Of a stretch of 64,000 nt of DNA, positions 51,226 to 60,171 are shown one piece after another. Position numbers and translations under genes: made by a program. The DNA is from Pseudooceanicola sediminis (GTDB lineage: Bacteria > Pseudomonadota > Alphaproteobacteria > Rhodobacterales > Rhodobacteraceae). The stretch's first letter is position 1; each line of letters opens with the position of its first letter. The stretch spans positions 62,001-126,000 of the forward strand of contig NZ_QWJJ01000001.1 in the NCBI RefSeq assembly GCF_003575965.1, in the 5' to 3' direction. Below the pieces are notes generated by a model. That model did not search any database and was not told the origin of the DNA. It saw nothing but the letters and a program-made list of their open reading frames with translations.

Positions 51226-52128
51226 CTAAAGCGTGGCCAAGCCCCTCTGAACGTTTTGCACCACACTAATGTGCCTTGGCGTGCTGGCGACATGCGGCGT
51301 CACGAACACGCCGGGATGATGCCAGAGAGGGCTTTCGTCCGGCAGAGGTTCGGTTTCGAAAACGTCAAGCGACGCCCCGGACAGTTGGCCGGAGTCGAGA
51401 GCCGACAGCAGGTCGGCCTCGACCAGGTGGGCACCGCGCCCGATCTGGATCAGAGCGGCACCCGACGGAAGGCTGGCGAAGGTTGCCGCGTTAAGGATGC
51501 CATCGGTTTCGGGGGTCAGGGGCAGGACGTTAATCAGGATGTCTGTTTCGGACAGAACCTCATGCCACGCGTCCGAGGTCATATGCCGCGCCCCTGCCAG
51601 CGGATCGATCGGGACCGAGCGCGATACGACGGTCACCGGATAACCGAGCGAAAGCAGAGACTTGGCGATTGCCCGCCCCATCATGCCAAACCCAAGAACG
51701 CTGATGCGGCGCAAGGTCGGGCTCTGATCTCCGACGCGCCGCGCCCAGTCGCGCCGTGCTTGTGCCGCGAGGAAATCACCCATCCGGCGATGATGCCAGA
51801 GCACGTGAAAGGCCGCGAACCCCGCCATTTGCAGCGCCTGGTCCGGGTCTTCGACGCGAAACACCGGGACATCGGGCAAGGATGGACAGCCGAGGATACC
51901 GTCGATGCCCGCCCCGACGGAAAAGACTGCGCGAAGGTTTGGATAAGGCGCAAAGGCATCATCTGCCGGTTTGAACGTCAGCACGAAATCGACCGCTGCG
52001 GGATCGTCGACCTGATCCGGTGGCAGCAGCATGAGTTCGGGCGCATGTTCGGCAAAGGGGCCCGCGAAAAAGCCCATCATGTCGAGGACCGAACATGTGG
52101 CCACGCCGATCATCCGCCTTGTCGTCAT
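51226..52128 (-). CDS. D-isomer 2-hydroxyacid dehydrogenase, GhrA-like
   Basis: A 300-residue NAD(P)-dependent dehydrogenase resembling glyoxylate/hydroxypyruvate reductase A. The Rossmann motif is VLGFGMMGRAIAKSL near residue 140. The catalytic Arg lies in IQIGRGAHLVEADLL near residue 230, the Glu in DVFETEPLPDESPLW near residue 258 and the His in VFVTPHVAS near residue 278. The ATG at 52128 overlaps the stop of the ABC ATPase gene by four bases, so it belongs to that operon. A role in reducing a 2-oxo acid, or oxidising a D-2-hydroxy acid, released from the imported compound is inference. Confidence 0.87.
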   Translation of the reverse strand: MTTRRMIGVATCSVLDMMGFFAGPFAEHAPELMLLPPDQVDDPAAVDFVLTFKPADDAFAPYPNLRAVFSVGAGIDGILGCPSLPDVPVFRVEDPDQALQMAGFAAFHVLWHHRRMGDFLAAQARRDWARRVGDQSPTLRRISVLGFGMMGRAIAKSLLSLGYPVTVVSRSVPIDPLAGARHMTSDAWHEVLSETDILINVLPLTPETDGILNAATFASLPSGAALIQIGRGAHLVEADLLSALDSGQLSGASLDVFETEPLPDESPLWHHPGVFVTPHVASTPRHISVVQNVQRGLATL

Positions 52129-53732
52129 TGCGCCGCCTGCCCCCAGCCACCGCCGGGGACCGCCGCAAGCAGGGTTTGCGTATAGCTGTGTTGAGGGTTC
52201 AGAAAGACCTCCGACACCGGCCCGATTTCGACCAGCTTGCCTTTTTGCATGACGGCGATCCGATCGCAAAGCTGGGCTGCGACGCGAAGGTCATGGGTGA
52301 TGAACAGGATCGACAGATCAAAGCGAAGCCTGAGGTCGCGCAGAAGGTCCAGAACCTGCGCCTGGATCGAGACATCCAGCGCCGAAACGGCCTCGTCCGC
52401 GATGATCAGCTCGGGGTCCATCGCAAGCGCCCGGGCGATGCCGATCCGCTGTCTTTGCCCGCCCGAGAATTCGTGTGGAAAGCGGTCTACTGCATCGGCG
52501 CCAAGGCCGACCGTTTCCATCAATTCGCGGGCGCGGGCGCGCGCCTTGTCCTTGGCGACACCCTTTGCGATCGGACCATCCGTCAGGGCGCGCATGACAC
52601 GGTGGCGCGGATTGAGAGAGGCATAGGGGTCCTGGAAAACCATCTGCACCTTGTGGCGGGCGGCGCGAAGATCTGACGCTGTCAGCGCCGCCATATCGGT
52701 GCCTCCGACGATGACCTCGCCCGCGTCGGGCGTGACCAGACGCACGACCGCTCTGCCAAGCGTCGACTTGCCCGATCCGGATTCTCCTACCAGGCCAAGA
52801 ACTTCGCCACGCGCGATCGAGAGCGAGACCGTGTCGATCGCTCGCACCTCGCGCGGTTGTCGGAACAGGCCGCCGCCGACGCGGTAGGTCTTTTCGAGGT
52901 TTCGGATTTCCAGGGCCGGGGCTTTCGCCACCTCGCTCGAGGCGGCCACCAGACCCGAAGGGATCGCGGCAAGCAGGCGCTTGGTATAGTCATGTTGCGG
53001 TGCCTCAAGCACTTCGGTGGCGGTCCCACGCTCAACGATTTCGCCATATCGCATGACGATGACGCGGTCGGCAATCTCGGCCACAACCCCAAAATCGTGG
53101 GTGATGAACATCACGGCCATGCCGCGGCGATCCCGCAGGTCGAGGATCAGCTTGAGGATCTGGGCCTGCGTCGTCACGTCCAGCGCGGTCGTCGGTTCGT
53201 CCGCGATCAGCAGCTCCGGCTCAAGCGCGAGAGCCATGGCGATCATGGCACGCTGTCGTTGCCCGCCGGACAGCTGGAACGGATAGGCGCGAATGATCTT
53301 TTCGGGATCGGGCAGCTGCACTTCGCGGATCAGATCCAGCGCCTTTGCCCGCCTCTCGGCCGGGGTGTGGCGTTTGTGCGCTTCGAAAACCTCGGCAATC
53401 TGATCGCCGATCCGCATGAGCGGGTTCAGGGCCGTCATCGGCTCCTGAAAGATCATGGCGATACGATCACCGCGCAGGGCACGCTGTTCGGCGTCGGACA
53501 CAGTCAGGATATCCTTGCCACCGAATTCGGCAGTGCCAGTTGCAACGGTGACACCTTCGGGCAGCAACCCCATCACGGCATTGGCCGTCATCGATTTGCC
53601 TGACCCGGATTCGCCGACGACACACAGGATTTCGCCTGCCGCGATCTGGTAGGAGCAGTCCTGAACGGCAAAGGCGCGATCTGCGCCTTGCGGCAAGGCA
53701 ATCGACAGGTCGGTGATTTTCAGAACGCTCAT
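52125..53732 (-). CDS. peptide-type ABC transporter ATP-binding protein, two fused ATPase domains (DppD-DppF)
   Basis: A 535-residue protein with two complete nucleotide-binding domains, as in YejF/GsiA. Domain 1 has Walker [17 protein letters not shown] near residue 40, signature [19 protein letters not shown] and Walker [13 protein letters not shown]. Domain 2 has Walker [16 protein letters not shown] near residue 310, signature [19 protein letters not shown] and Walker [13 protein letters not shown], where Ala replaces the usual Pro. Both contain oligopeptide-transporter extension regions. Its start overlaps the end of the permease gene by four bases, and its stop overlaps the dehydrogenase start. 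Confidence 0.93.
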   Translation of the reverse strand: MSVLKITDLSIALPQGADRAFAVQDCSYQIAAGEILCVVGESGSGKSMTANAVMGLLPEGVTVATGTAEFGGKDILTVSDAEQRALRGDRIAMIFQEPMTALNPLMRIGDQIAEVFEAHKRHTPAERRAKALDLIREVQLPDPEKIIRAYPFQLSGGQRQRAMIAMALALEPELLIADEPTTALDVTTQAQILKLILDLRDRRGMAVMFITHDFGVVAEIADRVIVMRYGEIVERGTATEVLEAPQHDYTKRLLAAIPSGLVAASSEVAKAPALEIRNLEKTYRVGGGLFRQPREVRAIDTVSLSIARGEVLGLVGESGSGKSTLGRAVVRLVTPDAGEVIVGGTDMAALTASDLRAARHKVQMVFQDPYASLNPRHRVMRALTDGPIAKGVAKDKARARARELMETVGLGADAVDRFPHEFSGGQRQRIGIARALAMDPELIIADEAVSALDVSIQAQVLDLLRDLRLRFDLSILFITHDLRVAAQLCDRIAVMQKGKLVEIGPVSEVFLNPQHSYTQTLLAAVPGGGWGQAAQ

Positions 53733-54568
53733 GACCGCCCCTTCCGTGACAGATGTGGGTTGAGGGCATCGTTCAACCCCTCACCGATCAGGTTGAGCGC
53801 GAGGACGGTCAGCACAATCGCAGCGCCCGGAAAGAACGAAAGCCACCAGGCCGAACGGATCACCGTGCGCGCCGCGCCGATCTGAAAGCCCCAGGACATG
53901 ATGTTGGGATCGCCGAGGCCGAGGAACGAAAGCGAACTTTCCAGCAGGATTGCCGTCGCCACCATCAAGGAGGCCATGACGATGATCGGAGAGACCGTGT
54001 TCGGCAGCACCTGCCGGATCAGGATGTGCATGTTCGACAAGCCAGCGAGGCGGGCCGCATCGACATATTCCCGCCGTGTCACCGACATGACCTCGGCCCG
54101 GACCAGCCGCGCGACCGGCGGCCACGACACGATGGCAATCGCAATGGTGATCGATGTGAGGGATGGTTCGAGGATGGCCACGAGAACGATGGCGAGCGCG
54201 AAGTTCGGGATGGTCTGGAAGAACTCGGTAAAACGCATCGCTCCCTCGTCCACCCACTTGCCATAGAACCCTGCGAGTGCCCCCAGTGGCACCCCGATGA
54301 GCAGTGCCATGACCGTTGATACCAGCCCGACAAGCAGCGATACGCGCGCGCCATAGACCAATCCCGCAAGGACATCGCGGCCCAGAGTGTCTGTCCCGAG
54401 AGGCAGGCCATCCGTGGTGAACGGCACCAGGAACGGTCGTTGCACCATCGCCCACGGTCCGCGCGGATAAATCAGGGGAGCCAGAAGCGCGACGAGCAGG
54501 ACGGCGATCAGGATGCCCAGCCCCAGCAAGGCACCGCGATTAGAGATGAAACGTTTCCAGAATGTCAT
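53729..54568 (-). CDS. peptide-type ABC transporter permease (DppC-like)
   Basis: A 279-residue permease with six predicted membrane segments. An N-terminal segment (GALLGLGILIAVLLVALLAPLIYP) is followed by LGTDTLGRDVLAGLVYGARVSLLVGLV near residue 57, the DppC hallmark. The EAA loop is DAARLAGLSNMHILIRQVLPNTVSPI near residue 171. The C-terminus LIGEGLNDALNPH is typical. It starts 2 bp after dppB and overlaps the ATPase gene. Confidence 0.93.
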   Translation of the reverse strand: MTFWKRFISNRGALLGLGILIAVLLVALLAPLIYPRGPWAMVQRPFLVPFTTDGLPLGTDTLGRDVLAGLVYGARVSLLVGLVSTVMALLIGVPLGALAGFYGKWVDEGAMRFTEFFQTIPNFALAIVLVAILEPSLTSITIAIAIVSWPPVARLVRAEVMSVTRREYVDAARLAGLSNMHILIRQVLPNTVSPIIVMASLMVATAILLESSLSFLGLGDPNIMSWGFQIGAARTVIRSAWWLSFFPGAAIVLTVLALNLIGEGLNDALNPHLSRKGRS

Positions 54569-54570
54569 GA

Positions 54571-55548
54571 TTATGCCTTCTGCCCGATCCGCGGATCAAT
54601 CAGCCGGTAGACCAGATCGGTGATGATGTTGAACACGATCACCATTGCGGCAGAGACGAGGAAGACCCCGAGGATCGTGTTATAATCGCGCGCCGCAAGG
54701 CTTTCGAACATCAGCCGCCCGATGCCTGGCCAGGCAAACACGGTTTCCGTCAAGACCGCGCCGCCGACCAGTTGCCCCGCCTGAAGCCCGGCCAGCGTGA
54801 CCACGGGCAGCAGGGCGTTGCGCAGGATATGCCGCCGCCGGATGATTGACGGCGCCAACCCCTTGGCGCGCGCAGTCTTGACGAAATCCTGTTGACCGAC
54901 TTCGAGCATCGAGGCGCGGGTCATGCGCATGTAGACTGCCATGAAGAACAGCCCCAGCGTCAACGCCGGCAAAATCAGGTGCAGGAGAATATCCCATATC
55001 CGTGTCAGCCCGGCATAGCCGCTGCCAACGGTTTCATAGCCAAACCCCGGCAACCAGCCGAGCTGCACTGAAAACACAAGCACCGCCATCAGAGCCGCCC
55101 AATATAGTGGTGTGGCGTAAAACAGCAGCGCCGTACCGGTGATCAGACTGTCGGTGAACTTGCCGACCCTTGCAGAGGCCGCGACGCCAAGCGCCACCCC
55201 CGCAAGCAGCGAAATCCAGAACGCCGTCAGCGTAAGGATCAGCGTCGCGGGCAGCCGTTCCAGGATCAGGTCCAGAACCGGCTGACCCTGCCGAAAGGAA
55301 TAGCCCAGATCCAGCGTCATGATGTTTCCGACATACTGCAACAGCTGAACATAAAAGGGCTGGTCCAACCCGAACCGGGCCTTGAGGTCCGCGATCATCT
55401 GAGGATCAGCAGCCCCTGCTTCGCCCGCCAGCACCGTCGCCGGGTCGCCGGGCGCTGCGTGGATCAGAAAGAAGTTCAGGATCGCAATGGCAAGAAGTGT
55501 GATCGCTGCCTTGAGCAGGCGCGAAAGGATCGCTCCGGCAATAGCCAT
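54571..55548 (-). CDS. peptide-type ABC transporter permease (DppB-like)
   Basis: A 325-residue permease of the DppB/OppB type. It begins LSRLLKAAITLLAIAILNFFLIHAAPGDPA. LDLGYSFRQGQPVLDLILERLPATLILT near residue 75 matches the family. The EAA loop is TARAKGLAPSIIRRRHILRNALLPV near residue 215. The C-terminus ITDLVYRLIDPRI is characteristic. It follows the binding-protein gene after 54 bp that hold a perfect hairpin. Confidence 0.93.
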   Translation of the reverse strand: MAIAGAILSRLLKAAITLLAIAILNFFLIHAAPGDPATVLAGEAGAADPQMIADLKARFGLDQPFYVQLLQYVGNIMTLDLGYSFRQGQPVLDLILERLPATLILTLTAFWISLLAGVALGVAASARVGKFTDSLITGTALLFYATPLYWAALMAVLVFSVQLGWLPGFGYETVGSGYAGLTRIWDILLHLILPALTLGLFFMAVYMRMTRASMLEVGQQDFVKTARAKGLAPSIIRRRHILRNALLPVVTLAGLQAGQLVGGAVLTETVFAWPGIGRLMFESLAARDYNTILGVFLVSAAMVIVFNIITDLVYRLIDPRIGQKA

Positions 55549-55570
55549 TATCTGTCCCCCGTTGGCCTTT

Positions 55571-55594
55571 GGGAGGGGCGAAACCGCCCCTCCC
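55571..55594. other. 10-bp perfect stem-loop in the binding-protein/permease junction
   Basis: GGGAGGGGCG (55571-55580) and CGCCCCTCCC (55585-55594) pair perfectly around a 4-base loop. On the coding (minus) strand no T-run follows. It is well placed to protect the binding-protein mRNA from 3' decay. Confidence 0.75.
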
Positions 55595-55602
55595 GTCGCG
55601 GT

Positions 55603-57147
55603 TTACTGTTCGATCCAGGCGTCGCGCAGACCGTCGTTCAACCCGATGCCGGTGGTGATCAGGTCTTTGACTTCGCAGCGGTAGATCGTCGGGAACTCGA
55701 TCTCGAGCAGCCAGGCCACCGGGACATCTTCAACAATTTTCTGCTGGATCTCCGTGTACATCTCCTGGCGCTTCTCGGTGTTTGGTTCCACCGCCGCGGC
55801 TTCCCACATCGCGTCGAGTTCCGGGTTCACGTAGCCCTCGACGTTGTTCCAGGGGCTGCCCTTCTGGATCTGGCTTTCGACATAGTTCCGCGCCACGCCC
55901 AGTGCCGGGTCGCCGTACTGGTAGAGATAGGTAAAGGCCATGTCGTAATCCCAGTTGGCCGTCTTCTCGTTCCAGCCAGCGACATCGGCGCTGTCGATGT
56001 CGACGGTGATGCCGACCTCTTCCAGGTTCTGCTTCACCGCCTCGGCCCAGCGTTGCCAGGTTTCGCCGTAGGGCAAGGGCAGCAGACGCACGGGCGTGCC
56101 ATCATAGCCCATCTCTTCCAGCAGGGCCTTGGCCTTTTCCGGGTCATGCGGATACTGCGGCACGTCGTCGGAATAATAGTTGGTCTTGGACGACACCGGC
56201 CCGGTAGGCACCGTGCCAAATCCGTTCCAGACCACATCCTTGACGAATTCCCGGTCCAGCGCGAACATGACAGCCTGGCGGAACAACTTGTTGGAGGTCG
56301 GTCCCTCGCGGTTGTTCAGCCACATCCATGCGTGCGGGGCAAAGAATTCCCAGCCGTCCGAGGTCGAGCAGACATTGTCCATCTTGGTCAGACGGGCGAC
56401 ATCCCAGTTTTCGATCGCGCCGCCGGGCAGCACGTCGACTTCGCCGGTTTCAAACGCCACAGCGCGCGAGGCCGCGTCAGGCACCACGCGGTAATACAGA
56501 TCGTCGATGTGGGGCAGCCCGTCGAGGTAGTAATCCTCATTCTTCGTCAGGTGGATGAAGCTTCCCTTCTCCCACTCCACGAACTTGTAGGGGCCGGTGC
56601 CGATCGGGGTATTGTTCATCTCGTTGGTGGCGTAGTCGGTGCCCTCGTAGATGTGCTTTGGCACGATCGGCATCGATCCGGCCTCGAAGGCGTTGATGAA
56701 GGGGCCATAGGGTTCCTTCATGTGGATGACGATGGTGTTGTCATCCGGTGCCTCGACGCTTTCCACGTGGGAAAACGCGCCGCGGAAACGCGCATGATTG
56801 TCCTGCAGGAACTTGGTGGTGAAGATCACGTCGGCGGCGGAAAACGGTTCGCCGTCATGCCATGTCACGCCTTCTTGCAGCTTGAACGTATAGGTCATCC
56901 CGTCCTCGGCGATGTCCCATTCCTTCGCCAACGAAGGCTGCGGCTCAAGATCCTTGTTGTAGCGCAGCAACCCCTCATAGATCTGGCCGGACACCATCTG
57001 CGTCGGGCCGTTCTGGACCAGGCCCAGCATCAGCCCCGGCGGTTCGGGTTGCACGATCAGGTCGAGCCGACCGCCATCCTGTTGTGCTGCCGCGCCGGTC
57101 GCCATGGCGGCGGCGACAAGGAAAGTCGTTGCCTTCAGAAGTTTCAT
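55603..57147 (-). CDS. ABC transporter substrate-binding protein, family 5
   Basis: A 514-residue periplasmic binding protein of the peptide/nickel (SBP_bac_5) family. The signal peptide LLKATTFLVAAAMATGAAAQ ends near residue 21. Family signatures include VSGQIYEGLLRYNKDLEPQPSLAKEWDI near residue 55, YTFKLQEGVTWHDGEPFSAADVIFT near residue 90 and NMNNTPIGTGPYKFVEW-type sequence near residue 175. No lipobox Cys is present, so it is soluble. Substrates of this family include di- and oligopeptides, opines, glutathione and glycosides; nothing in the sequence settles which. It follows the aldolase gene after 97 bp. Confidence 0.92.
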   Translation of the reverse strand: MKLLKATTFLVAAAMATGAAAQQDGGRLDLIVQPEPPGLMLGLVQNGPTQMVSGQIYEGLLRYNKDLEPQPSLAKEWDIAEDGMTYTFKLQEGVTWHDGEPFSAADVIFTTKFLQDNHARFRGAFSHVESVEAPDDNTIVIHMKEPYGPFINAFEAGSMPIVPKHIYEGTDYATNEMNNTPIGTGPYKFVEWEKGSFIHLTKNEDYYLDGLPHIDDLYYRVVPDAASRAVAFETGEVDVLPGGAIENWDVARLTKMDNVCSTSDGWEFFAPHAWMWLNNREGPTSNKLFRQAVMFALDREFVKDVVWNGFGTVPTGPVSSKTNYYSDDVPQYPHDPEKAKALLEEMGYDGTPVRLLPLPYGETWQRWAEAVKQNLEEVGITVDIDSADVAGWNEKTANWDYDMAFTYLYQYGDPALGVARNYVESQIQKGSPWNNVEGYVNPELDAMWEAAAVEPNTEKRQEMYTEIQQKIVEDVPVAWLLEIEFPTIYRCEVKDLITTGIGLNDGLRDAWIEQ

Positions 57148-57244
57148 GTTTGGTTTCCCTGTTGGTTTAGGTTGATGACGGACCTGTTTGCCAGGTCTCG
57201 GATTGTTGTCAGATTTCCAGTTCGCGCATCCTGGCGCGTGTTCG

Positions 57245-58060
57245 TCACGCCGGGGCGGACCGCTCGATCAGGCGCAGGATCGCCGCCCATTCGGCGTCGC
57301 TGTCGGAGGCTTCGGTGCGGTCATAGGCGCGCGCGTACTGTTGCGCGGTGTGTGCGGCGACATCGTCGGGCAGCGGATCCGGCGTCAGCCCCATGGAGAG
57401 CGCGGCCACCTGCGCCTTGCAGGACCGTTCGAGGTTCAGCGCCAGCTTGACCGCCTCGGCCACGGACCGTCCGCAGACCAGCGTACCGTGATTGCGCAGC
57501 ATCAGGACGTTGAGCGCGCCAAGGTCCGCGACGATGCGGGCGCGTTCCTCCAGATCCAGCGCAATGCCTTCATACTCATGATAGGCGATGGCGCCGTGGA
57601 ATTGCGCCGACCATTGGTTCAGCGGCAAGAGCCCCTCTTTCACCGAGCTTACTGCGACGCCGGCGACGGTGTGCGTGTGCAGCACGCAGGCGGCGTCGTG
57701 GCGGGCCATGTGAACGGCAGAGTGAATCGTGAACCCGGCCGCGTTGACGCCATGGCCATAGGGGTCGTCGATGATGACCCCGGCCTCGTCGACGGTCACC
57801 AGATTTTCTGCCGTCACCTCGTCGAACATCATCCCGAAGGGGTTCAGCAGAAACCGCTTCTGCCCCGCCTCCCCATCCGGCAGGCGCGCCGAGATATGCG
57901 TGTAGATACTGTCATCCATGCCCTTGAGCGCCATGACCCGATAGGCCGCAGCAAGATCCTTTCGGATCTCATGCTCGTCCGGGGCGCGGCGGGGTGTGGC
58001 AGAAGCGCTGCCGCCCAGCGACATGGCTTGTTCGGGCATCGTCTTGGTTTGCGACGTCAT
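57245..58060 (-). CDS. class II aldolase/adducin family protein
   Basis: A 271-residue member of the aldolase II family. Metal-binding histidines appear in CVLHTHTVAGVAVS near residue 120 and MLRNHGTLVCGRS near residue 187. HISARLPDGEAGQKRFLLNPFGMMFDEV near residue 55 forms the substrate phosphate-loop region. Many members of this particular subgroup have no known aldolase activity, and the retro-aldol Glu is not obvious. An ATG at 58060 is preferred; the frame reaches a TTG at 58102. It is the first gene of the leftward transporter operon, divergent from a GntR regulator. Confidence 0.85.
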   Translation of the reverse strand: MTSQTKTMPEQAMSLGGSASATPRRAPDEHEIRKDLAAAYRVMALKGMDDSIYTHISARLPDGEAGQKRFLLNPFGMMFDEVTAENLVTVDEAGVIIDDPYGHGVNAAGFTIHSAVHMARHDAACVLHTHTVAGVAVSSVKEGLLPLNQWSAQFHGAIAYHEYEGIALDLEERARIVADLGALNVLMLRNHGTLVCGRSVAEAVKLALNLERSCKAQVAALSMGLTPDPLPDDVAAHTAQQYARAYDRTEASDSDAEWAAILRLIERSAPA

Positions 58061-58141
58061 GATCGGCTCTGCCTTTCGGATCGTCCTGAGTGCGTTTTTC
58101 AACTTGAAACAGATTGCCTGAGCCGCCCGGAGTCAAGAAGA

Positions 58142-58158
58142 TTGTCGACAGACGACAA
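58142..58158. promoter_or_regulatory. palindromic operator candidate in the aldolase/GntR divergent region
   Basis: TTGTCGACAGACGACAA is a perfect inverted repeat: TTGTCG and CGACAA around five bases. It sits midway between the aldolase and GntR genes. Size and symmetry suit a dimeric GntR/FCD regulator, probably the adjacent one. Confidence 0.65.
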
Positions 58159-58205
58159 AACAACAGATAATCATACACGTGAGATGATCGAGATTTGGAC
58201 GCAGT

Positions 58206-58916
58206 ATGAACCGCGAAACCAGTGCCTTGTCTGAGGGCTATCCGTTTCTTCCGCTCAGCCGGAACGGGCTGGTCGATCGCGTCGCGCATTCCCTGGTCAG
58301 CGCGATTCTGTCGGGTGCCATACGCCCGGGCGAGCGGCTTGCCGAATCCCACATTGCCCGCCAGATGGACCTTTCGCGTGCCCCGGTGCGAGAGGCGCTG
58401 CGCCTGCTCGAAAGCTCGGGTCTGGTGGAATACCGCACGAACCGTGGCTTCTTCGTCCGGGTGAATTCCGCCCGTTCGATCGGCGACCTGTATGAGTTGC
58501 GCATCGTCATTGAAACCGCGGCGGTGCGGGCGCTGACACTGACCAATCCGGACGCCCTGCCCGGCCTGCGCGCCAAGGTGGATGAGCTTTATCAGCTGGC
58601 GGAAGCGGGCGCGGACATGATGTCCCATGTTTCGGTCGACATGCAGTTTCACCGGTTGATCTGCGAAGGCTCGGGAAATCAGCGTTTCCTGCAGGTGTTC
58701 GACCAGATCGCGAATGAAACCAAGCTGGGCCTGCTGGTGATCGGTCGCCTTTACGACGATCCGCACCGCATGGCCGAAACGCATGAACCTATTGTCGATG
58801 CCATTGCCGCGGGCGATGCCGATGCCGCCGCGGCCGCCATCGCCTATCACATCGGCGTGGCCAAGGATCTGGTGACCGAACATATCGGCAAGCAACAGGA
58901 GGCGGGCGAGACATGA
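58206..58916 (+). CDS. GntR/FadR-type transcriptional regulator (FCD domain)
   Basis: A 236-residue regulator. The winged helix (residues 20-85) includes SAILSGAIRPGERLAESHIARQMDLSRAPVREALRLLESSGLVEY. The FCD ligand domain has the metal-site pattern DLYELRIVIETAAVRAL, DMQFHRLICEGSGNQ and THEPIVDAIAAGDADAAAAAIAYHI, contributing Asp/His/His. It overlaps the following deacetylase-like gene by four bases (ATGA) and is divergent from the aldolase-transporter operon. It therefore most likely senses the imported compound or a breakdown product. Confidence 0.9.
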   Translation: MNRETSALSEGYPFLPLSRNGLVDRVAHSLVSAILSGAIRPGERLAESHIARQMDLSRAPVREALRLLESSGLVEYRTNRGFFVRVNSARSIGDLYELRIVIETAAVRALTLTNPDALPGLRAKVDELYQLAEAGADMMSHVSVDMQFHRLICEGSGNQRFLQVFDQIANETKLGLLVIGRLYDDPHRMAETHEPIVDAIAAGDADAAAAAIAYHIGVAKDLVTEHIGKQQEAGET

Positions 58917-59947
58917 AATGTTATTACGCTAAGGAGACAGAGGCGCACGATCCGGTGTTCCGCCTGTCTCTGGGCCAGATTGCCCGCAACGCGGAACAGG
59001 CCGAACGTGCCCGCCTTCTGCTGGCGGGGCTGGACCGTCTGGGATTGCCCGTCACGGCGCCTGCACCGGTTCCCCGCGAAATCCTCGGGCGGGTGCATAC
59101 CCAGAACCTGCTGACCTTTCTCGAAACCGGCTGGGATGAATGGCAGACGCTTCCTGGCGCGGGACCAGAGGTGGTCCCGAACGTGCATGCGCTGAATTCC
59201 GAACGCACCTATCCCGCGCATATCGTCGGCAAGGCAGGCTGGCACATGGGCGATACCTCCGCTCCTCTTGCGCAGCACAGCTGGAAGGCCACCCTTGGGG
59301 CTGCCGCGGCGGCACACGCCGCAGCCGAGGCCGTACAGCAGGGCGACAGCGTTGCATACGCGCTTTGCCGTCCGCCCGGACACCACAGCTCTGCCGACGT
59401 GGTCGCGGGGCACTGCATGATCAACTGCGCGGCGGTGGCGGTCGAGACGTTGAAGCCGACACATCCGCGTATCGCCGTTCTCGACATCGACGTGCACCAT
59501 GGCAACGGGACACAGGACATCTTCTACGAACGCGACGATGTTCTGTTCGTGTCCATTCACGCCACCCCCGAGACGTATTATCCGTTCTTTGTCGGGTATG
59601 CGCATGAAACGGGTCGCGGCGCTGGCGAGGGGTTCAACCTCAATATCCCGCTCAATCAGAGTACCGGCGATGATGGCTGGTGTGATGCGATCTCCGCCAG
59701 CCTTGAACGTATCGCCGCGTTCGGACCTGATGCGCTGGTCGTCAGCCTTGGCCTCGACGCGCATGAAAACGACCCGCTGAAAGGCCTGAAGGTGACGTTT
59801 GACGGGTTTCGGCGCGCGGGGAACATGATTGCCGCCGCCGGCTTTCCCACTGTTCTGGTGCAGGAAGGCGGCTATCTGTCGCCAGATCTGACGACCTCTC
59901 TGGTTGCCTATCTTGCGGGCCACGCCGGGATCGAAATCGCCCTCTGA
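58913..59947 (+). CDS. histone-deacetylase family amidohydrolase (acetylpolyamine amidohydrolase-like)
   Basis: A 344-residue zinc hydrolase. The conserved features of the HDAC fold are present: AYALCRPPGHHSSADVVAGHCMINC near residue 148 (catalytic His pair and gate), the zinc ligands in LDIDVHHGNGTQDIFYE near residue 193 (Asp and His) and LGLDAHENDPL near residue 281 (Asp), and the transition-state Tyr region in VQEGGYL near residue 320. Bacterial relatives remove acetyl groups from polyamines or other acylated amines. Translational coupling to the GntR gene ties it to the neighbouring transporter operon. Confidence 0.9.
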   Translation: MKCYYAKETEAHDPVFRLSLGQIARNAEQAERARLLLAGLDRLGLPVTAPAPVPREILGRVHTQNLLTFLETGWDEWQTLPGAGPEVVPNVHALNSERTYPAHIVGKAGWHMGDTSAPLAQHSWKATLGAAAAAHAAAEAVQQGDSVAYALCRPPGHHSSADVVAGHCMINCAAVAVETLKPTHPRIAVLDIDVHHGNGTQDIFYERDDVLFVSIHATPETYYPFFVGYAHETGRGAGEGFNLNIPLNQSTGDDGWCDAISASLERIAAFGPDALVVSLGLDAHENDPLKGLKVTFDGFRRAGNMIAAAGFPTVLVQEGGYLSPDLTTSLVAYLAGHAGIEIAL

Positions 59948-60102
59948 CGGCGTTTCCGCGCGCGGTTTCAAAGCCCTGAGCGGAGAGGAAGGCGTGCCTT
60001 GTGCGGGCTGCGATCCATGGCGCCGACTGCGCCACCGGTATCGCGTCACGCCCACGTGCCAAAGCAGGCCATCGACATCACCCGTTTCTTTTCGCCAAAG
60101 CA

Positions 60103-60132
60103 GCATCGGGGCCCGGTCACGGGCCCCGATGC
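60103..60132 (-). terminator. 13-bp hairpin, probable terminator of the TRAP operon
   Basis: GCATCGGGGCCCG (60103-60115) and CGGGCCCCGATGC (60120-60132) pair perfectly around GTCA. On the minus strand it is followed by TGCTTTGG, a poor T-tract. It lies 22 bp past the TRAP permease stop, so it probably ends or protects that transcript. Confidence 0.65.
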
Positions 60133-60137
60133 CAGGA

Positions 60138-60171
60138 TCAGGCGCGCGACAACGTCAGGCGCGCGACAACG
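60138..60171. repeat. perfect 17-bp tandem duplication spanning the TRAP permease stop codon
   Basis: TCAGGCGCGCGACAACG occurs at 60138-60154 and again at 60155-60171. On the minus strand each copy holds the codons for LSRA plus the TGA stop. The second copy lies beyond the stop, in another frame. Confidence 0.93.
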
